Below, one piece after another: positions 27,343 to 36,120 of a stretch of DNA of 64,000 nt; positions within the stretch are counted from its first letter, which is position 1; each line of letters begins with the position of its first letter. Below the pieces are notes generated by a model. That model had not been told where the DNA came from. It worked only from the letters and a program-made list of their open reading frames with translations, and did not search any database. The DNA is from Amycolatopsis sp. CA-126428 (GTDB lineage Bacteria; Actinomycetota; Actinomycetes; Mycobacteriales; Pseudonocardiaceae). The stretch spans positions 62,001 through 126,000 of the forward strand of contig NZ_PPHF01000016.1 of the NCBI RefSeq assembly GCF_002904335.1. Direction: 5' to 3'. A program made the translations under genes and the position numbers.

Positions 27343-28394
27343 AGACGGCCCTGACCCGGCTGGTGGGGGTCGAGCACCCGATCGTCCAGACCGGGATGGG
27401 CTGGGTCGCCGGCCCCCGGCTGGTTTCGGCCACCGCGGAAGCCGGGGCGCTGGGCATCCTGGCGTCGGCCACGATGACGTACGGCGAGCTGGAAGCGGCG
27501 ATCGCCGAGGTCAAGAAGCGGACGGAGAAGCCGTTCGGCGTGAACCTCCGCGCCGACGCGGCCGACGCCGGCGAACGCGTCGACCTGCTGATCCGCGAAG
27601 GCGTGAAGGTCGCTTCGTTCGCGCTCGCCCCGCGGAAGGAGATGATCGCGAAACTGCGGGACCACGGGATCGTCGTCATCCCGTCGGTCGGTGCCGCCCG
27701 GCACGCCGAGAAGGTCGCCGCCTGGGGGGCGGACGCCGTCATCGTCCAGGGCGGCGAAGGCGGCGGGCACACCGGGGGCGTGGCCACCACCCTGCTGCTG
27801 CCCTCGGTCCTGGACACCGTCGACATCCCGGTCGTCGCCGCCGGCGGCTTCTTCGACGGCCGCGGGCTCGCCGCCGCGCTCGCCTACGGCGCGGCCGGCG
27901 TCGCGATGGGCACCCGGTTCCTGCTGAGCGAGGAGAGCACGGTCCCCGGCGAAGTCAAGCGCCTCTACCTCGAGCAGGGCCTCACCGGGACCGTCGTCAC
28001 CAAGCGTGTCGACGGCCTCCCGCACCGGGTGCTGCGCACCGACCTCGTCGAGCGGCTCGAACGCACCGGCCGGATCCGCGGCCTGGCGCAAGCGGCCCGC
28101 AACGCGCTGCGGTTCCGGAATATCACCGGACTGTCCCCGGTTGCCATGGTCAAAGAAGGCCTGGCGATGAAGCACGGCAACGATCTGACGTGGAGCCAGC
28201 TGGTCATGGCGGCCAACACCCCGATGCTGCTGCGGGCGGGGCTGGTCGAAGGCCGGACGGACGCCGGAGTGCTAGCGTCGGGACAGGTGGTGGGCATGAT
28301 CCACGACCTGCCCACGGTGGCGCAGATCGTCGAAGGCGCAGTGGCCGAGGCGGGTGAGATCCTGCGGCGGCTCGGCCGGCGAACGGGAGGATGA
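27339..28394 (+). CDS. ipdC: IpdC, flavin-dependent oxidoreductase (2-nitropropane-dioxygenase-like)
   Basis: The 351-residue TIM-barrel FMN protein has [23 protein letters not shown] at the N-terminus, [14 protein letters not shown] and [30 protein letters not shown] for phosphate binding. In M. tuberculosis ipdC (Rv3553) follows ipdAB, and the enzyme introduces a double bond in the HIC-CoA ring before EchA20 acts. Start is GTG at 27339, overlapping ipdB. Confidence 0.9.
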   Translation: MKTALTRLVGVEHPIVQTGMGWVAGPRLVSATAEAGALGILASATMTYGELEAAIAEVKKRTEKPFGVNLRADAADAGERVDLLIREGVKVASFALAPRKEMIAKLRDHGIVVIPSVGAARHAEKVAAWGADAVIVQGGEGGGHTGGVATTLLLPSVLDTVDIPVVAAGGFFDGRGLAAALAYGAAGVAMGTRFLLSEESTVPGEVKRLYLEQGLTGTVVTKRVDGLPHRVLRTDLVERLERTGRIRGLAQAARNALRFRNITGLSPVAMVKEGLAMKHGNDLTWSQLVMAANTPMLLRAGLVEGRTDAGVLASGQVVGMIHDLPTVAQIVEGAVAEAGEILRRLGRRTGG

Positions 28395-28401
28395 GAGAGC
28401 G

Positions 28402-29403
28402 GTGTTGAAGGTCGGATACAAGGCTTCGGCGGAGCAGTTCGGGCCGAGGGACTTGGTCGAGTACGCCGTCCGCGCCGAAGAGGTCGGTCTTGATTCGGTG
28501 TGGGTGTCCGATCACTTCCTGCCGTGGCGGCACGAAGGCGGCCACGCTCCGTGGGCGCTGGCGTGGATGCCGGCGGTGGCCGAGCGGACGAAGCGGGTGC
28601 AGATCGGCACGAGCGTGCTGACCCCGACGTTCCGGTACAACCCGGCGGTGATCGCCCAGGCGTTCGCGACGATGGCGCTGCTGTCGAACGGCCGCGTCAT
28701 CCTCGGGGTCGGCACCGGCGAGGCGCTGAACGAGATCGCGGTGTCGGGGCGGGAGTGGCCGGAGTTCAAGGAGCGTTTCGCCCGGCTGCGCGAGTCGATC
28801 AAGTTGATCCGGGAGCTGTGGACCAGCGACAACGTCAACTTCAAGGGCGACTACTACCAGCTGGTGGACGCCAAGATCTACGACCGGCCGGAGCAGCCGG
28901 TGCCGGTGTACATCGCCGCCGGTGGCCCGGTCGTCGCCAAGTACGCGGGCCGGGCGGGGGACGGGTTCATCTGCACGTCCGGCAAGGGCATGGAGCTCTA
29001 CACCGACAAGCTGATGCCGGCGGTCAAGGAAGGCGCGGAGGCGGCCGAAAAGACCGTCGAGGACGTCGACCGGACGATCGAGATCAAGCTGTCGTATGAC
29101 CGCGACCACGAGAAGGCGCTGGAAAACACGCGGTTCTGGGCGCCGCTTTCGCTGTCGGCGGAGCAGAAGCACACGGTGTCCTCGGCCGAGGAGATGGAAC
29201 GGCTGGCCGACGAGCTGCCGATCGAGCAGGTCGCCAAGCGGTGGATCGTGGCGTCGGACCCGGACGAGGCCGTGGCGCAGATCAAGCCCTACCTCGACGC
29301 GGGCCTCAACCACCTCGTCTTCCACGGCCCGGGCCACGACCAGGAACGCTTCCTGGCCCAGTTCTCCGAGGACGTGCTGCCGAAGCTGCGCACCCTCGGC
29401 TGA
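28402..29403 (+). CDS. fgd: F420-dependent glucose-6-phosphate dehydrogenase
   Basis: The 333-residue luciferase-like monooxygenase-fold protein is very close to mycobacterial Fgd1: [107 protein letters not shown]. It oxidises glucose-6-phosphate while reducing coenzyme F420. It is the last gene of the steroid operon, 7 bases after ipdC, suggesting that reduced F420 is needed when steroids are degraded. The GTG at 28402 is chosen by homology; the Shine-Dalgarno is weak. Confidence 0.9.
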   Translation: MLKVGYKASAEQFGPRDLVEYAVRAEEVGLDSVWVSDHFLPWRHEGGHAPWALAWMPAVAERTKRVQIGTSVLTPTFRYNPAVIAQAFATMALLSNGRVILGVGTGEALNEIAVSGREWPEFKERFARLRESIKLIRELWTSDNVNFKGDYYQLVDAKIYDRPEQPVPVYIAAGGPVVAKYAGRAGDGFICTSGKGMELYTDKLMPAVKEGAEAAEKTVEDVDRTIEIKLSYDRDHEKALENTRFWAPLSLSAEQKHTVSSAEEMERLADELPIEQVAKRWIVASDPDEAVAQIKPYLDAGLNHLVFHGPGHDQERFLAQFSEDVLPKLRTLG

Positions 29404-29418
29404 TCATCGGCGCAAGTG

Positions 29419-29464
29419 GTCGTGAGTGGTAATGAGGGTTCTAACCCTCATTACCACTCACGAC
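29419..29464. terminator. Perfect 22-bp inverted repeat between converging fgd and fadA6
   Basis: The arms run 29419-29440 and 29443-29464 with a 2-base loop CT and no mismatch (core GAGTGGTAATGAGGGTT and complement). It begins 16 bases after the fgd stop, and its right arm contains the fadA6 stop and last codon. It can end transcription in both directions. There is no T-run, as usual in these genomes. Confidence 0.75.
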
Positions 29465-30612
29465 AGCCGCTCGATGATGGTGACGTTGGCGGTGCCGCCG
29501 CCTTCGCACATCGTCTGCAGGCCGTAGCGTCCGCCTCGGCGCTCCAGCTCGTGCAGGAGCGTGGCGAGGAGCTTGGTGCCGGTGGCCCCGATCGGGTGGC
29601 CGAGGGCGATCCCGCCCCCGTTCACGTTGACCCGGCCGGGGTCCGCGCCGGTTTCGTCCAGCCAGGCCAGGACGACGCTCGCGAAGGCCTCGTTGACCTC
29701 GAACAGGTCGATGTCCTCGATCTTCAGCCCGGCGTTGCGCAGCGCGTGCGCGGTCGCCGGGATCGGGCCGGTCAGCATCCACACCGGGTCCGCGGCGCGC
29801 ACCGACAGGTGGTGGATGCGGGCCCGCGGTGTCAGGCCGTGGTCCTTGACGAACGTCTCCGACGCCAGGATGGCCGCGCTCGCGCCGTCGGAGATCTGGC
29901 TGGCCACCGCCGCCGTCAGCCGTGAACCCTCGCTCAACGACTTCAAGCCGCGCATCCGCTCCAGTGACGTGTCCCGGCGTGGGCCTTCGTCGTGGCGGAA
30001 GCCGTCGACCGGGGCGATCTCGGCGTCGAACCGGCCTTCGTCGATCGCGGCCAGCGCTCGCCGGTGGCTGCGCAGCGCGTATTCCTCCATGGCCTCGCGG
30101 CTGATGTCCCAGTGCTCGGCGATCATGTCGGCGCTGCGGAACTGCGACACCTCGGCGCTGCCGTAGCGCTCCTGCCAGCCCTTCGAACCGGAGAACGGGT
30201 CGTCGAAGCCGTACTCGCGCCCGGCCAGCATCGCCGCGCTGATCGGGATGCGGCTCATGTTCTGCACGCCCCCGGCCAGCACCAGGTCCTGGGTGCCGGA
30301 CATGACGGCCTGCGCGGCGAAGTGCACGGCCTGCTGGCTCGACCCGCACTGCCGGTCGATCGTCACGCCGGGCACGTGGTCGCCGAACCCGGCGGCGAGC
30401 CACGCGGTGCGCGCGATGTTGCCCGACTGCGGGCCCAGGGTGTCGGTGCAGCCGAGGATGACGTCGTCGACCAGGTCCGGATCGACGCCGGCGCGCGCGA
30501 CGGCGGCCTTGATGACGTGCGCGCCGAGGTCGGCCGGGTGCCACCCGGACAGTGCGCCGCCGCGCCGGCCGACGGGGGTGCGGACCGCGTCGAGGAGGAA
30601 GGCTTCGGGCAC
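29458..30612 (-). CDS. fadA6: FadA6, steroid-pathway acetyl-CoA acetyltransferase (thiolase)
   Basis: The 384-residue thiolase has the acylation Cys in TIDRQCGSSQQAVHFA, FEVNEAFASV, GGGIALGHPIGATG and the C-terminal catalytic TMCEGGG. FadA6 (Rv3556c) performs a thiolysis in degradation of the ring-opened HIP product. The GTG at 30612 is chosen because AGGAG lies 5-6 bases upstream; the ORF runs on upstream but in a shadow frame of ipdF. The stop lies inside a perfect inverted repeat. Confidence 0.9.
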   Translation of the reverse strand: MPEAFLLDAVRTPVGRRGGALSGWHPADLGAHVIKAAVARAGVDPDLVDDVILGCTDTLGPQSGNIARTAWLAAGFGDHVPGVTIDRQCGSSQQAVHFAAQAVMSGTQDLVLAGGVQNMSRIPISAAMLAGREYGFDDPFSGSKGWQERYGSAEVSQFRSADMIAEHWDISREAMEEYALRSHRRALAAIDEGRFDAEIAPVDGFRHDEGPRRDTSLERMRGLKSLSEGSRLTAAVASQISDGASAAILASETFVKDHGLTPRARIHHLSVRAADPVWMLTGPIPATAHALRNAGLKIEDIDLFEVNEAFASVVLAWLDETGADPGRVNVNGGGIALGHPIGATGTKLLATLLHELERRGGRYGLQTMCEGGGTANVTIIERLS

Positions 30613-30620
30613 GGGGGCTC

Positions 30621-31391
30621 CTAGGGGTGCTGGCTGGAGACGGAGACGACTTCGCCGGTGAGGTAGCTCGCGTAGTCGCTGGCGAGGAAGACCATGACGT
30701 TGGCGACCTCCCACGGTTCGGCGGCGCGGCCGAACGCTTCGCGCTTGGTGAGGTCTTCGAGGAGTTCGTCGCTGGTGACCTTGGCGAGGAAGGGGTGCAT
30801 GGCGAGGCTGGGGGCGACGGCGTTGATCCGGACGCCGTGTTCGGCGGCGTCGAGGGCCGAGCACCGGGTGAGGGCCATGACGCCGGCTTTGGCGGCGGCG
30901 TAGTGGGCTTGGCCGGCTTGGGCGCGCCAGCCGATCACCGAGGCGTTGTTGACGATCGCCCCGCCACCGCCTTGGGCGACGAACTGCTTGAGGGCCGCGC
31001 GGGTGCAGCGGAACGTGCCGGTGAGGGTGATGTCGAGGACGCGCGACCACTCCTCGTCGGCCATCTCCAGCACGGACTTCGTGCCGCCGAGGCCCGCGTT
31101 GTTGACCATGACGTCGACGCGTCCGAAGTGGTCGGCCGCGCCGTCGATGAGGGCTTGGACGTGCTCTTCGCGGGTGACGTCGCAGGGGAGGGCGTGGACC
31201 TTGCCCAGTTCGGCCAGCTCGGCCGCCTTTTCGGCGAGGCGGCGTTCGTGCCAGTCGCTGATGACCACGCTCGCGCCTTCTTCCAGGCAGCGTTTCGCCA
31301 CCGCGGAGCCGATCCCGGTGCCCGCCGCCGCGGTGACCACGACGACCTTCCCCCGCAGCAGGTCGTGGCCGGGTGGGTACTGGGGGATCAC
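30621..31391 (-). CDS. ipdF: IpdF, SDR acting on 5-OH-HIC-CoA
   Basis: This 256-residue SDR has VTAAAGTGIGSAVAKRCLEEGA, DWHERR, NNAG and a catalytic SVIGWRAQAGQAHYAAAK. It lies between fadA6 and fadE30, as ipdF (Rv3559c) does in M. tuberculosis, where the enzyme oxidises the 5-hydroxyl of the HIC-CoA intermediate. The glycine motif reads AAAGTGIG in place of TGxxxGIG, a known variation in this group. The GTG at 31391 overlaps the fadE30 stop. Confidence 0.85.
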   Translation of the reverse strand: MIPQYPPGHDLLRGKVVVVTAAAGTGIGSAVAKRCLEEGASVVISDWHERRLAEKAAELAELGKVHALPCDVTREEHVQALIDGAADHFGRVDVMVNNAGLGGTKSVLEMADEEWSRVLDITLTGTFRCTRAALKQFVAQGGGGAIVNNASVIGWRAQAGQAHYAAAKAGVMALTRCSALDAAEHGVRINAVAPSLAMHPFLAKVTSDELLEDLTKREAFGRAAEPWEVANVMVFLASDYASYLTGEVVSVSSQHP

Positions 31392-32533
31392 GGGCGGGCC
31401 TCCCGGGGCAGGCCGAGGACGCGCTCGGCGATGATGGTGCGTTCGATTTCGTCGGAGCCGCCGTAGATGGTGTCGGCGCGGGTGAACAGGAACAGCCGCT
31501 GCCACTCGTCGAGTTCGGCCCCGTCGGAGGCGAGGGACCGGGCGCCGCGGGCCCGCATGGCGAGTTCGCCGAGGCCGCGGTGCCACTGGGCCCACAAGAG
31601 CTTGCCGACGGCGACTTCCGGCCCGGCGGCCTCGCCGAGGGTGCGCAGGGCGTGGGCGCGCAGCACCCGCAAGCCGATGCGGGCGCGGGCGAGGTCGGCG
31701 CGCAGGAGCGGATCGTCGTAGGTGCCGAGGCGTTTCGCTTCGGCGGTGATGTCGTCGAGTTCGCGGCGGAAGCCGATCTGCTGGCCCAGCGTGGAAACGC
31801 CGCGTTCGAAACCGAGGGTGGCCATCGCGATCTTCCACCCGTCGCCCGGGTCACCGACGACGTGATCCGCGGGGGTGCGGGCGTCGTCGAAGAAGACTTC
31901 GTTGAACTCCGAGGTGCCGGTGAGCTGCTGGATCGGGCGGATGGTGACGCCGTCCTGGCGCAGCGGGACCAGCAGGTAGGACAGGCCGTGGTGGCGCTGT
32001 GAACCGGGTTCGGTCCGGGCGACGACGAAGCACCAGCCGGCCACGTGGGCGAGGGAAGTCCAGATCTTCTGGCCGTTGATCACCCACTCGCCGTCGCGCA
32101 GCACCGCGGTGGTGGAGACGGCGGCGAGGTCGGAGCCGGCGCCGGGTTCGGAGTAGCCCTGGCACCACAGTTCCTCGACGGCCACGATCCTGGGCAGGAA
32201 CCGGGCCTGCTGGTCCGGGGTGCCGAAGGCGATCAACGTCGGGCCGAGCAGTTGTTCGCCGATGTGGTTGACCCGGGCGGGTGCGCCGGAGGCGGCGTAT
32301 TCCTCGTGGAAGGCGACCTGCTCCGCCAGGGACAAGCCCCGGCCGCCGTGCTCGACCGGCCAGCCCACGCAGGTCCAGCCCGCCGCAGCGAGGTGACGTT
32401 CCCAGGCGAGGCGCAGGTCGAACTCCTCGTGTTCCCGCCCCGGGCCGCCGAGGCCGCGCAGGCGGGCGAACTCGCCGGTCAGGTTGCCGGCGAGCCAGTC
32501 CGCGACCTCACGGCGGAATCGCGACGGTTCCAC
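31388..32533 (-). CDS. fadE30: FadE30, acyl-CoA dehydrogenase of HIP degradation
   Basis: The 381-residue acyl-CoA dehydrogenase has YSEPGAGSDLAAVSTTA, VINGQKIWTSLAHVAGWCFVVART and the C-terminal YGGSDEIERTIIAERVLGLPR. FadE30 dehydrogenates the propionyl-CoA side chain of 5-OH-HIP-CoA, the first step after FadD3. The GTG at 32533 follows AAGGAGG by 5 bases. It is divergent from fadD3; the shared region holds the second KstR-like box. Confidence 0.9.
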   Translation of the reverse strand: MEPSRFRREVADWLAGNLTGEFARLRGLGGPGREHEEFDLRLAWERHLAAAGWTCVGWPVEHGGRGLSLAEQVAFHEEYAASGAPARVNHIGEQLLGPTLIAFGTPDQQARFLPRIVAVEELWCQGYSEPGAGSDLAAVSTTAVLRDGEWVINGQKIWTSLAHVAGWCFVVARTEPGSQRHHGLSYLLVPLRQDGVTIRPIQQLTGTSEFNEVFFDDARTPADHVVGDPGDGWKIAMATLGFERGVSTLGQQIGFRRELDDITAEAKRLGTYDDPLLRADLARARIGLRVLRAHALRTLGEAAGPEVAVGKLLWAQWHRGLGELAMRARGARSLASDGAELDEWQRLFLFTRADTIYGGSDEIERTIIAERVLGLPREARP

Positions 32534-32568
32534 GCACGCCTCCTTGCTGCCGGGCCGGTCCGGCACCT

Positions 32569-32597
32569 AGGGTAATGAGAACACGTTCTACTTTGTC
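32569..32597. promoter_or_regulatory. Divergent fadE30/fadD3 control region with KstR-like box
   Basis: AGAACACGTTCT (32578-32589), followed by A, is a 12-base palindrome nearly identical to the one before the SDR operon. On the minus strand TACCCT (32574-32569) is a candidate -10 with the box in its spacer; on the plus strand TACTTT (32589-32594) is a candidate -10 abutting the box. Neither -35 is good, which suits genes needing derepression or an activator. Confidence 0.65.
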
Positions 32598-32615
32598 GGT
32601 CCAGAGGAGGCTGTG

Positions 32616-34148
32616 GTGGGACAGACCACGATCCCGGCCGTCGTCCGCGATGCCGCCGCGAAGTTCGGATCCGCGGAAGCACTGGTCGACGGCTCGGTGC
32701 GGATCGGCTACGACCAGCTTCTGGAACGTGTTCAAACGGTCGCGCGGGCGTTCGCCGCGTGCGGCGTCCAGGCGGGCGACCGGGTCGCGGTCGCCCTGCC
32801 CAACACCTGCCACTGGGTCTTCGCGGCGCTCGGCGCCCTCTACGCGGGCGCGGCCCTGATCCCGGTCAACACCCGCTTCACCGCCACCGAAACGGTCGAC
32901 CTGCTCGTCCGCGGCCGGGCCACGGCGCTCGTGGTGGCCGCCGACTTCCTCGGCACCGACCGCCACGCCGCGATCCGGGAGACCGGTGCCGCGCTGCCGG
33001 ACCTCGGCACGGTCGTCCGGGTGCCGCTGCAGGAGCCGCACCGGCCGGTCGAGGGGACGCTGGGCTGGGACGAGTTCCTGGCCGGGGCCGAGCGGGTCTC
33101 GCCGGCCGAAGCCGAGGCACGGGCGGACGCCGTCGGCCCGGACGACGTCAGCGACATCCTCTTCACCTCCGGCACCAGCGGCCGCTCCAAGGGCGTGCTG
33201 TCGGCCCACCGCCAGACGGTCGAGGTCGCCGCGGCGTGGGCGGACTGCGGCCAGGTCACCGCGGACGACCGGTACCTGGTGATCAACCCGTTCTTCCACA
33301 GCTTCGGCTACAAGGCCGGCATCGTGGTGGGCCTGCTGACCGGCGCGACGATCGTCCCGCAGGCGGTGTTCGACGTCCGCGCGGCGCTGAAGGCGATCGA
33401 GCGGGAGCGGATCTCCGTGGTGCCGGGCGCGCCGACGGTCTTCCAATCGCTGCTGCACGAGCCGCGCAAGGGCGATCTGTCGTCGCTGCGGCTCGCGGTC
33501 ACCGGGGCGGCCACCGTGCCCGCGTCGCTCGTGCGCCGGATGCGGGCCGAGCTCGGGTTCGAGACCGTGCTGACCGCCTACGGCCTGACCGAAGCCGTCG
33601 TGGTGACGATGTGCCGCCCGGGCGATTCCGCGGAGCTCGTGGCGAGCACGTCGGGCCGGGCGACCGCGGGCTTCGAAGTGGCGATCCAGGGTTCGCCGGG
33701 GGAGATCGTGGTGCGCGGGCCGAACGTGATGCTCGGGTACCTCGACGACCCGGAGGCGACGGCGAAGGCCGTCGACGAGCGGGGCTGGCTGCACACCGGT
33801 GACGTCGGCGAGCTCGACGCCGCCGGCAACCTCACCATCACCGGCCGGCTCAAGGACATGTACATCTGCGGCGGCTTCAACGTCTACCCGGCCGAGGTCG
33901 AACACGCCCTGACCGAGCTGGCCGGCGTCCGCGACGTCGCCGTCGTCGGCGTCCCGGACGAGCGGCTCGGCGAGGTCGGCAAGGCGTTCGTCGTCGGAGC
34001 CGGGCTGACCGGGGAGGCGGTCATCGCCTTCTGCCGCGAGCGGCTCGCCAACTACAAGACCCCGCGGTTCGTCGAGTTCCTGGGCGAACTGCCCCGCAAC
34101 GCTTCCGGCAAGGTGCTGAAGCGGCTGCTGACCGAGGAGACGGCATGA
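32616..34148 (+). CDS. fadD3: FadD3, HIP-CoA ligase
   Basis: This roughly 510-residue acyl-CoA synthetase has the P-loop-like LFTSGTSGRSKGVLSAHRQ, VTGAATVP, YGLTEAVVVTM, TGDVGELD, YICGGFNVYPAEVE and the acetylatable Lys in ASGKVLKR. FadD3 (Rv3561) attaches CoA to HIP, the C/D-ring remnant of cholesterol, beginning its degradation. Two adjacent GTGs (32613, 32616) can start; the second is 5 bases from GAGGAGG and preferred. Divergent fadE30 and downstream fadE31-33 match the mycobacterial order. Confidence 0.88.
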   Translation: MGQTTIPAVVRDAAAKFGSAEALVDGSVRIGYDQLLERVQTVARAFAACGVQAGDRVAVALPNTCHWVFAALGALYAGAALIPVNTRFTATETVDLLVRGRATALVVAADFLGTDRHAAIRETGAALPDLGTVVRVPLQEPHRPVEGTLGWDEFLAGAERVSPAEAEARADAVGPDDVSDILFTSGTSGRSKGVLSAHRQTVEVAAAWADCGQVTADDRYLVINPFFHSFGYKAGIVVGLLTGATIVPQAVFDVRAALKAIERERISVVPGAPTVFQSLLHEPRKGDLSSLRLAVTGAATVPASLVRRMRAELGFETVLTAYGLTEAVVVTMCRPGDSAELVASTSGRATAGFEVAIQGSPGEIVVRGPNVMLGYLDDPEATAKAVDERGWLHTGDVGELDAAGNLTITGRLKDMYICGGFNVYPAEVEHALTELAGVRDVAVVGVPDERLGEVGKAFVVGAGLTGEAVIAFCRERLANYKTPRFVEFLGELPRNASGKVLKRLLTEETA

Positions 34149-34990
34149 GTGAATCGGTGGTCCGCTGCGAACGGCGCGGGCCGGTCGCGGTCGTGACGAT
34201 GAACCGGCCGGAGTACCGCAACGCCCAGAACTCGGCCATGACCTACGCCCTCGACGACGCCTTCACCGACGCGGTGAACGATCCCGAGGTCAAGGTGATC
34301 GTCTTGGCCGGGGAGGGAAAGCACTTCTCGGCGGGGCACGACATCGGCAGCCCGGGCCGGGACGCGGACCAGTCGTTCGAGCGGCGGGCGGTGGTGTGGT
34401 GGGACCACACCGACCGGGCCGGCGGTGACCAGCGGTTCGCCCGCGAGTCCGAGGTCTACCTCGGGATGTGCCGCCGGTGGCGGGAGATCCCGAAGCCGAT
34501 GATCGCCAGTGTTCAGGGCGCGTGCATCGCGGGTGGCCTGATGCTGGCCTGGGTGTGCGACCTGATCGTGGCTTCCGATGACGCCTTTTTCGCCGATCCG
34601 GTGGTGCGGATGGGGATCCCGGGGGTCGAGTACTTCGCGCACCCGTGGGTGCTCGGTCCCCGCGCGGCCAAGGAAGTGCTCTTCACCGGCGAGCGGTTCA
34701 CCGTCCAGCAGGCCAAGGAGTGGGGCATGGTCACCCGGATCGTGCCGCGCGCCGAGCTGGAGCAGCGCACGCTGGAGCTGGCCGAGAAGATCGCCGGGAT
34801 GCCGTCGTTCGGGTTGGCGCTGGCGAAGAAGGCGGTCAACCAGGCCGAAGACCTGATGGGGCTGCGGTCCGGCATGGACTCGGTCTTCGGGCTGCACCAC
34901 TTCGCGCACGCCCACAACGCGGAGACCTCCGAAGACGCCCTCGGGGGGCAGTCCGCGCGGTCGATGCGCGACGCGAACAAGGAGGCGTGA
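34145..34990 (+). CDS. Enoyl-CoA hydratase family protein, extra member of the fadD3 operon
   Basis: The 281-residue crotonase has VVTMNRPEYRNAQNSAM, LAGEGKHFSAGHDIGSPG, a specific insertion (DADQSFERRAVVWWDHTDR), and SVQGACIAGGLMLAWVCDLIVASDDAFFADP. Overlaps by ATGA on both sides show it belongs to the operon. M. tuberculosis has no hydratase between fadD3 and fadE31, so this is an addition. It may hydrate the product of one of the FadE enzymes that follow. It is not EchA20, which lies at 25021. Confidence 0.82.
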   Translation: MSESVVRCERRGPVAVVTMNRPEYRNAQNSAMTYALDDAFTDAVNDPEVKVIVLAGEGKHFSAGHDIGSPGRDADQSFERRAVVWWDHTDRAGGDQRFARESEVYLGMCRRWREIPKPMIASVQGACIAGGLMLAWVCDLIVASDDAFFADPVVRMGIPGVEYFAHPWVLGPRAAKEVLFTGERFTVQQAKEWGMVTRIVPRAELEQRTLELAEKIAGMPSFGLALAKKAVNQAEDLMGLRSGMDSVFGLHHFAHAHNAETSEDALGGQSARSMRDANKEA

Positions 34991-36120
34991 TGGACCTCGA
35001 CATCGACGAGGCTTCGGCGGCCTTCCGGGACGAGGCCCGGGCGTGGCTCGCCTCGCACGTCCGTTCGCTGCCGTCGATGGACACCGCGGAAGGCTTCGAA
35101 GCCCACCGCGCGTGGGAAGCCGAACTCGCCGAGGCGCGCTGGTCGGTCGTGTCGTGGCCGGCGGAGTACCACGGCCGGGACGCGTCGATGCTGCAGTGGC
35201 TGTTGTTCGAGGAGGAGTACCACGCCTCGGGGGCGCCGGGACGGGTGTCGCAGAACGGGATCTTCATGCTGGGCCCGACGTTGTTCGCCCACGGCACGCA
35301 GGAGCAGCGCGACCGGATCCTGCCCGCCATGGCGACCGGCGAGCAGGTGTGGGCGCAGGCGTGGTCGGAGCCCGAGGCGGGCAGCGACATCGCCGCGTTG
35401 CGCAGCACGGCGGTCCGCACCGGCGGTGGCTGGCTGCTGTCGGGGCAGAAGACGTGGAGTTCCCGAGCCACCTTCGCCGATCGTGCGTTCGGCCTGTTCC
35501 GGACCGACCCCGAAGCCCGGCGCCACCACGGCCTGACCTACTTCATGGCCGATCTGAAGGCCGAGGGGGTCACCGTGCGGCCGATTCCGCAGCTGGACGG
35601 TGAGCCCGGGTTCGCGGAGATCTTCTTCGACGACGTGTTCGTGCCCGACGCGGACGTGATCGGGGAGGTCGGGCAGGGCTGGCGGGTGGCGATGACGACG
35701 GCGAACAACGAGCGCGGGCTGTCGCTGCGCAGCCCGGGCCGGTTCCTCGCCGCGGCCGATCGCCTGGTGGACCTCTGGCGGTCCCACGACGCCGCGGAGT
35801 CCACAAAGGACCGGGTGGCGGACGCGTGGATCGGGGCCCGCGCCTACCAGCTCTACACCTTCGGGACCGTGAGCCGCCTGGCCGAGGGCGGCGAGCTGGG
35901 GCCGGAGTCGAGTGTGAACAAGCTGTTCTGGTCGCACCTCGACGTCGAACTCCACGAAACCGCGCTCGACGTCCTGGGCCCGGAAGCGGAGACGAACGCG
36001 GAATGGGTCGACGGCTACCTGTTCTCCCTCGCCGGCCCGATCTACGGCGGCACCGACCAGATCCAGCGCAACACGATCGCCGAACGGCTGCTGAAGCTCC
36101 CGAGGGAGGCCCGCCGATGA
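34990..36120 (+). CDS. fadE31: FadE31-like acyl-CoA dehydrogenase
   Basis: The 376-residue full-length acyl-CoA dehydrogenase has WSEPEAGSDIAALRSTA, LLSGQKTWSSRATFADRAFGLFRT and YGGTDQIQRNTIAERLLKLPREARR. In M. tuberculosis FadE31 pairs with FadE32 or FadE33 in alpha2-beta2 complexes that dehydrogenate steroid-derived acyl-CoAs. The adjacency and ATGA coupling to the two shorter partners below support this. The assignment rests on order and length. Confidence 0.82.
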   Translation: MDLDIDEASAAFRDEARAWLASHVRSLPSMDTAEGFEAHRAWEAELAEARWSVVSWPAEYHGRDASMLQWLLFEEEYHASGAPGRVSQNGIFMLGPTLFAHGTQEQRDRILPAMATGEQVWAQAWSEPEAGSDIAALRSTAVRTGGGWLLSGQKTWSSRATFADRAFGLFRTDPEARRHHGLTYFMADLKAEGVTVRPIPQLDGEPGFAEIFFDDVFVPDADVIGEVGQGWRVAMTTANNERGLSLRSPGRFLAAADRLVDLWRSHDAAESTKDRVADAWIGARAYQLYTFGTVSRLAEGGELGPESSVNKLFWSHLDVELHETALDVLGPEAETNAEWVDGYLFSLAGPIYGGTDQIQRNTIAERLLKLPREARR

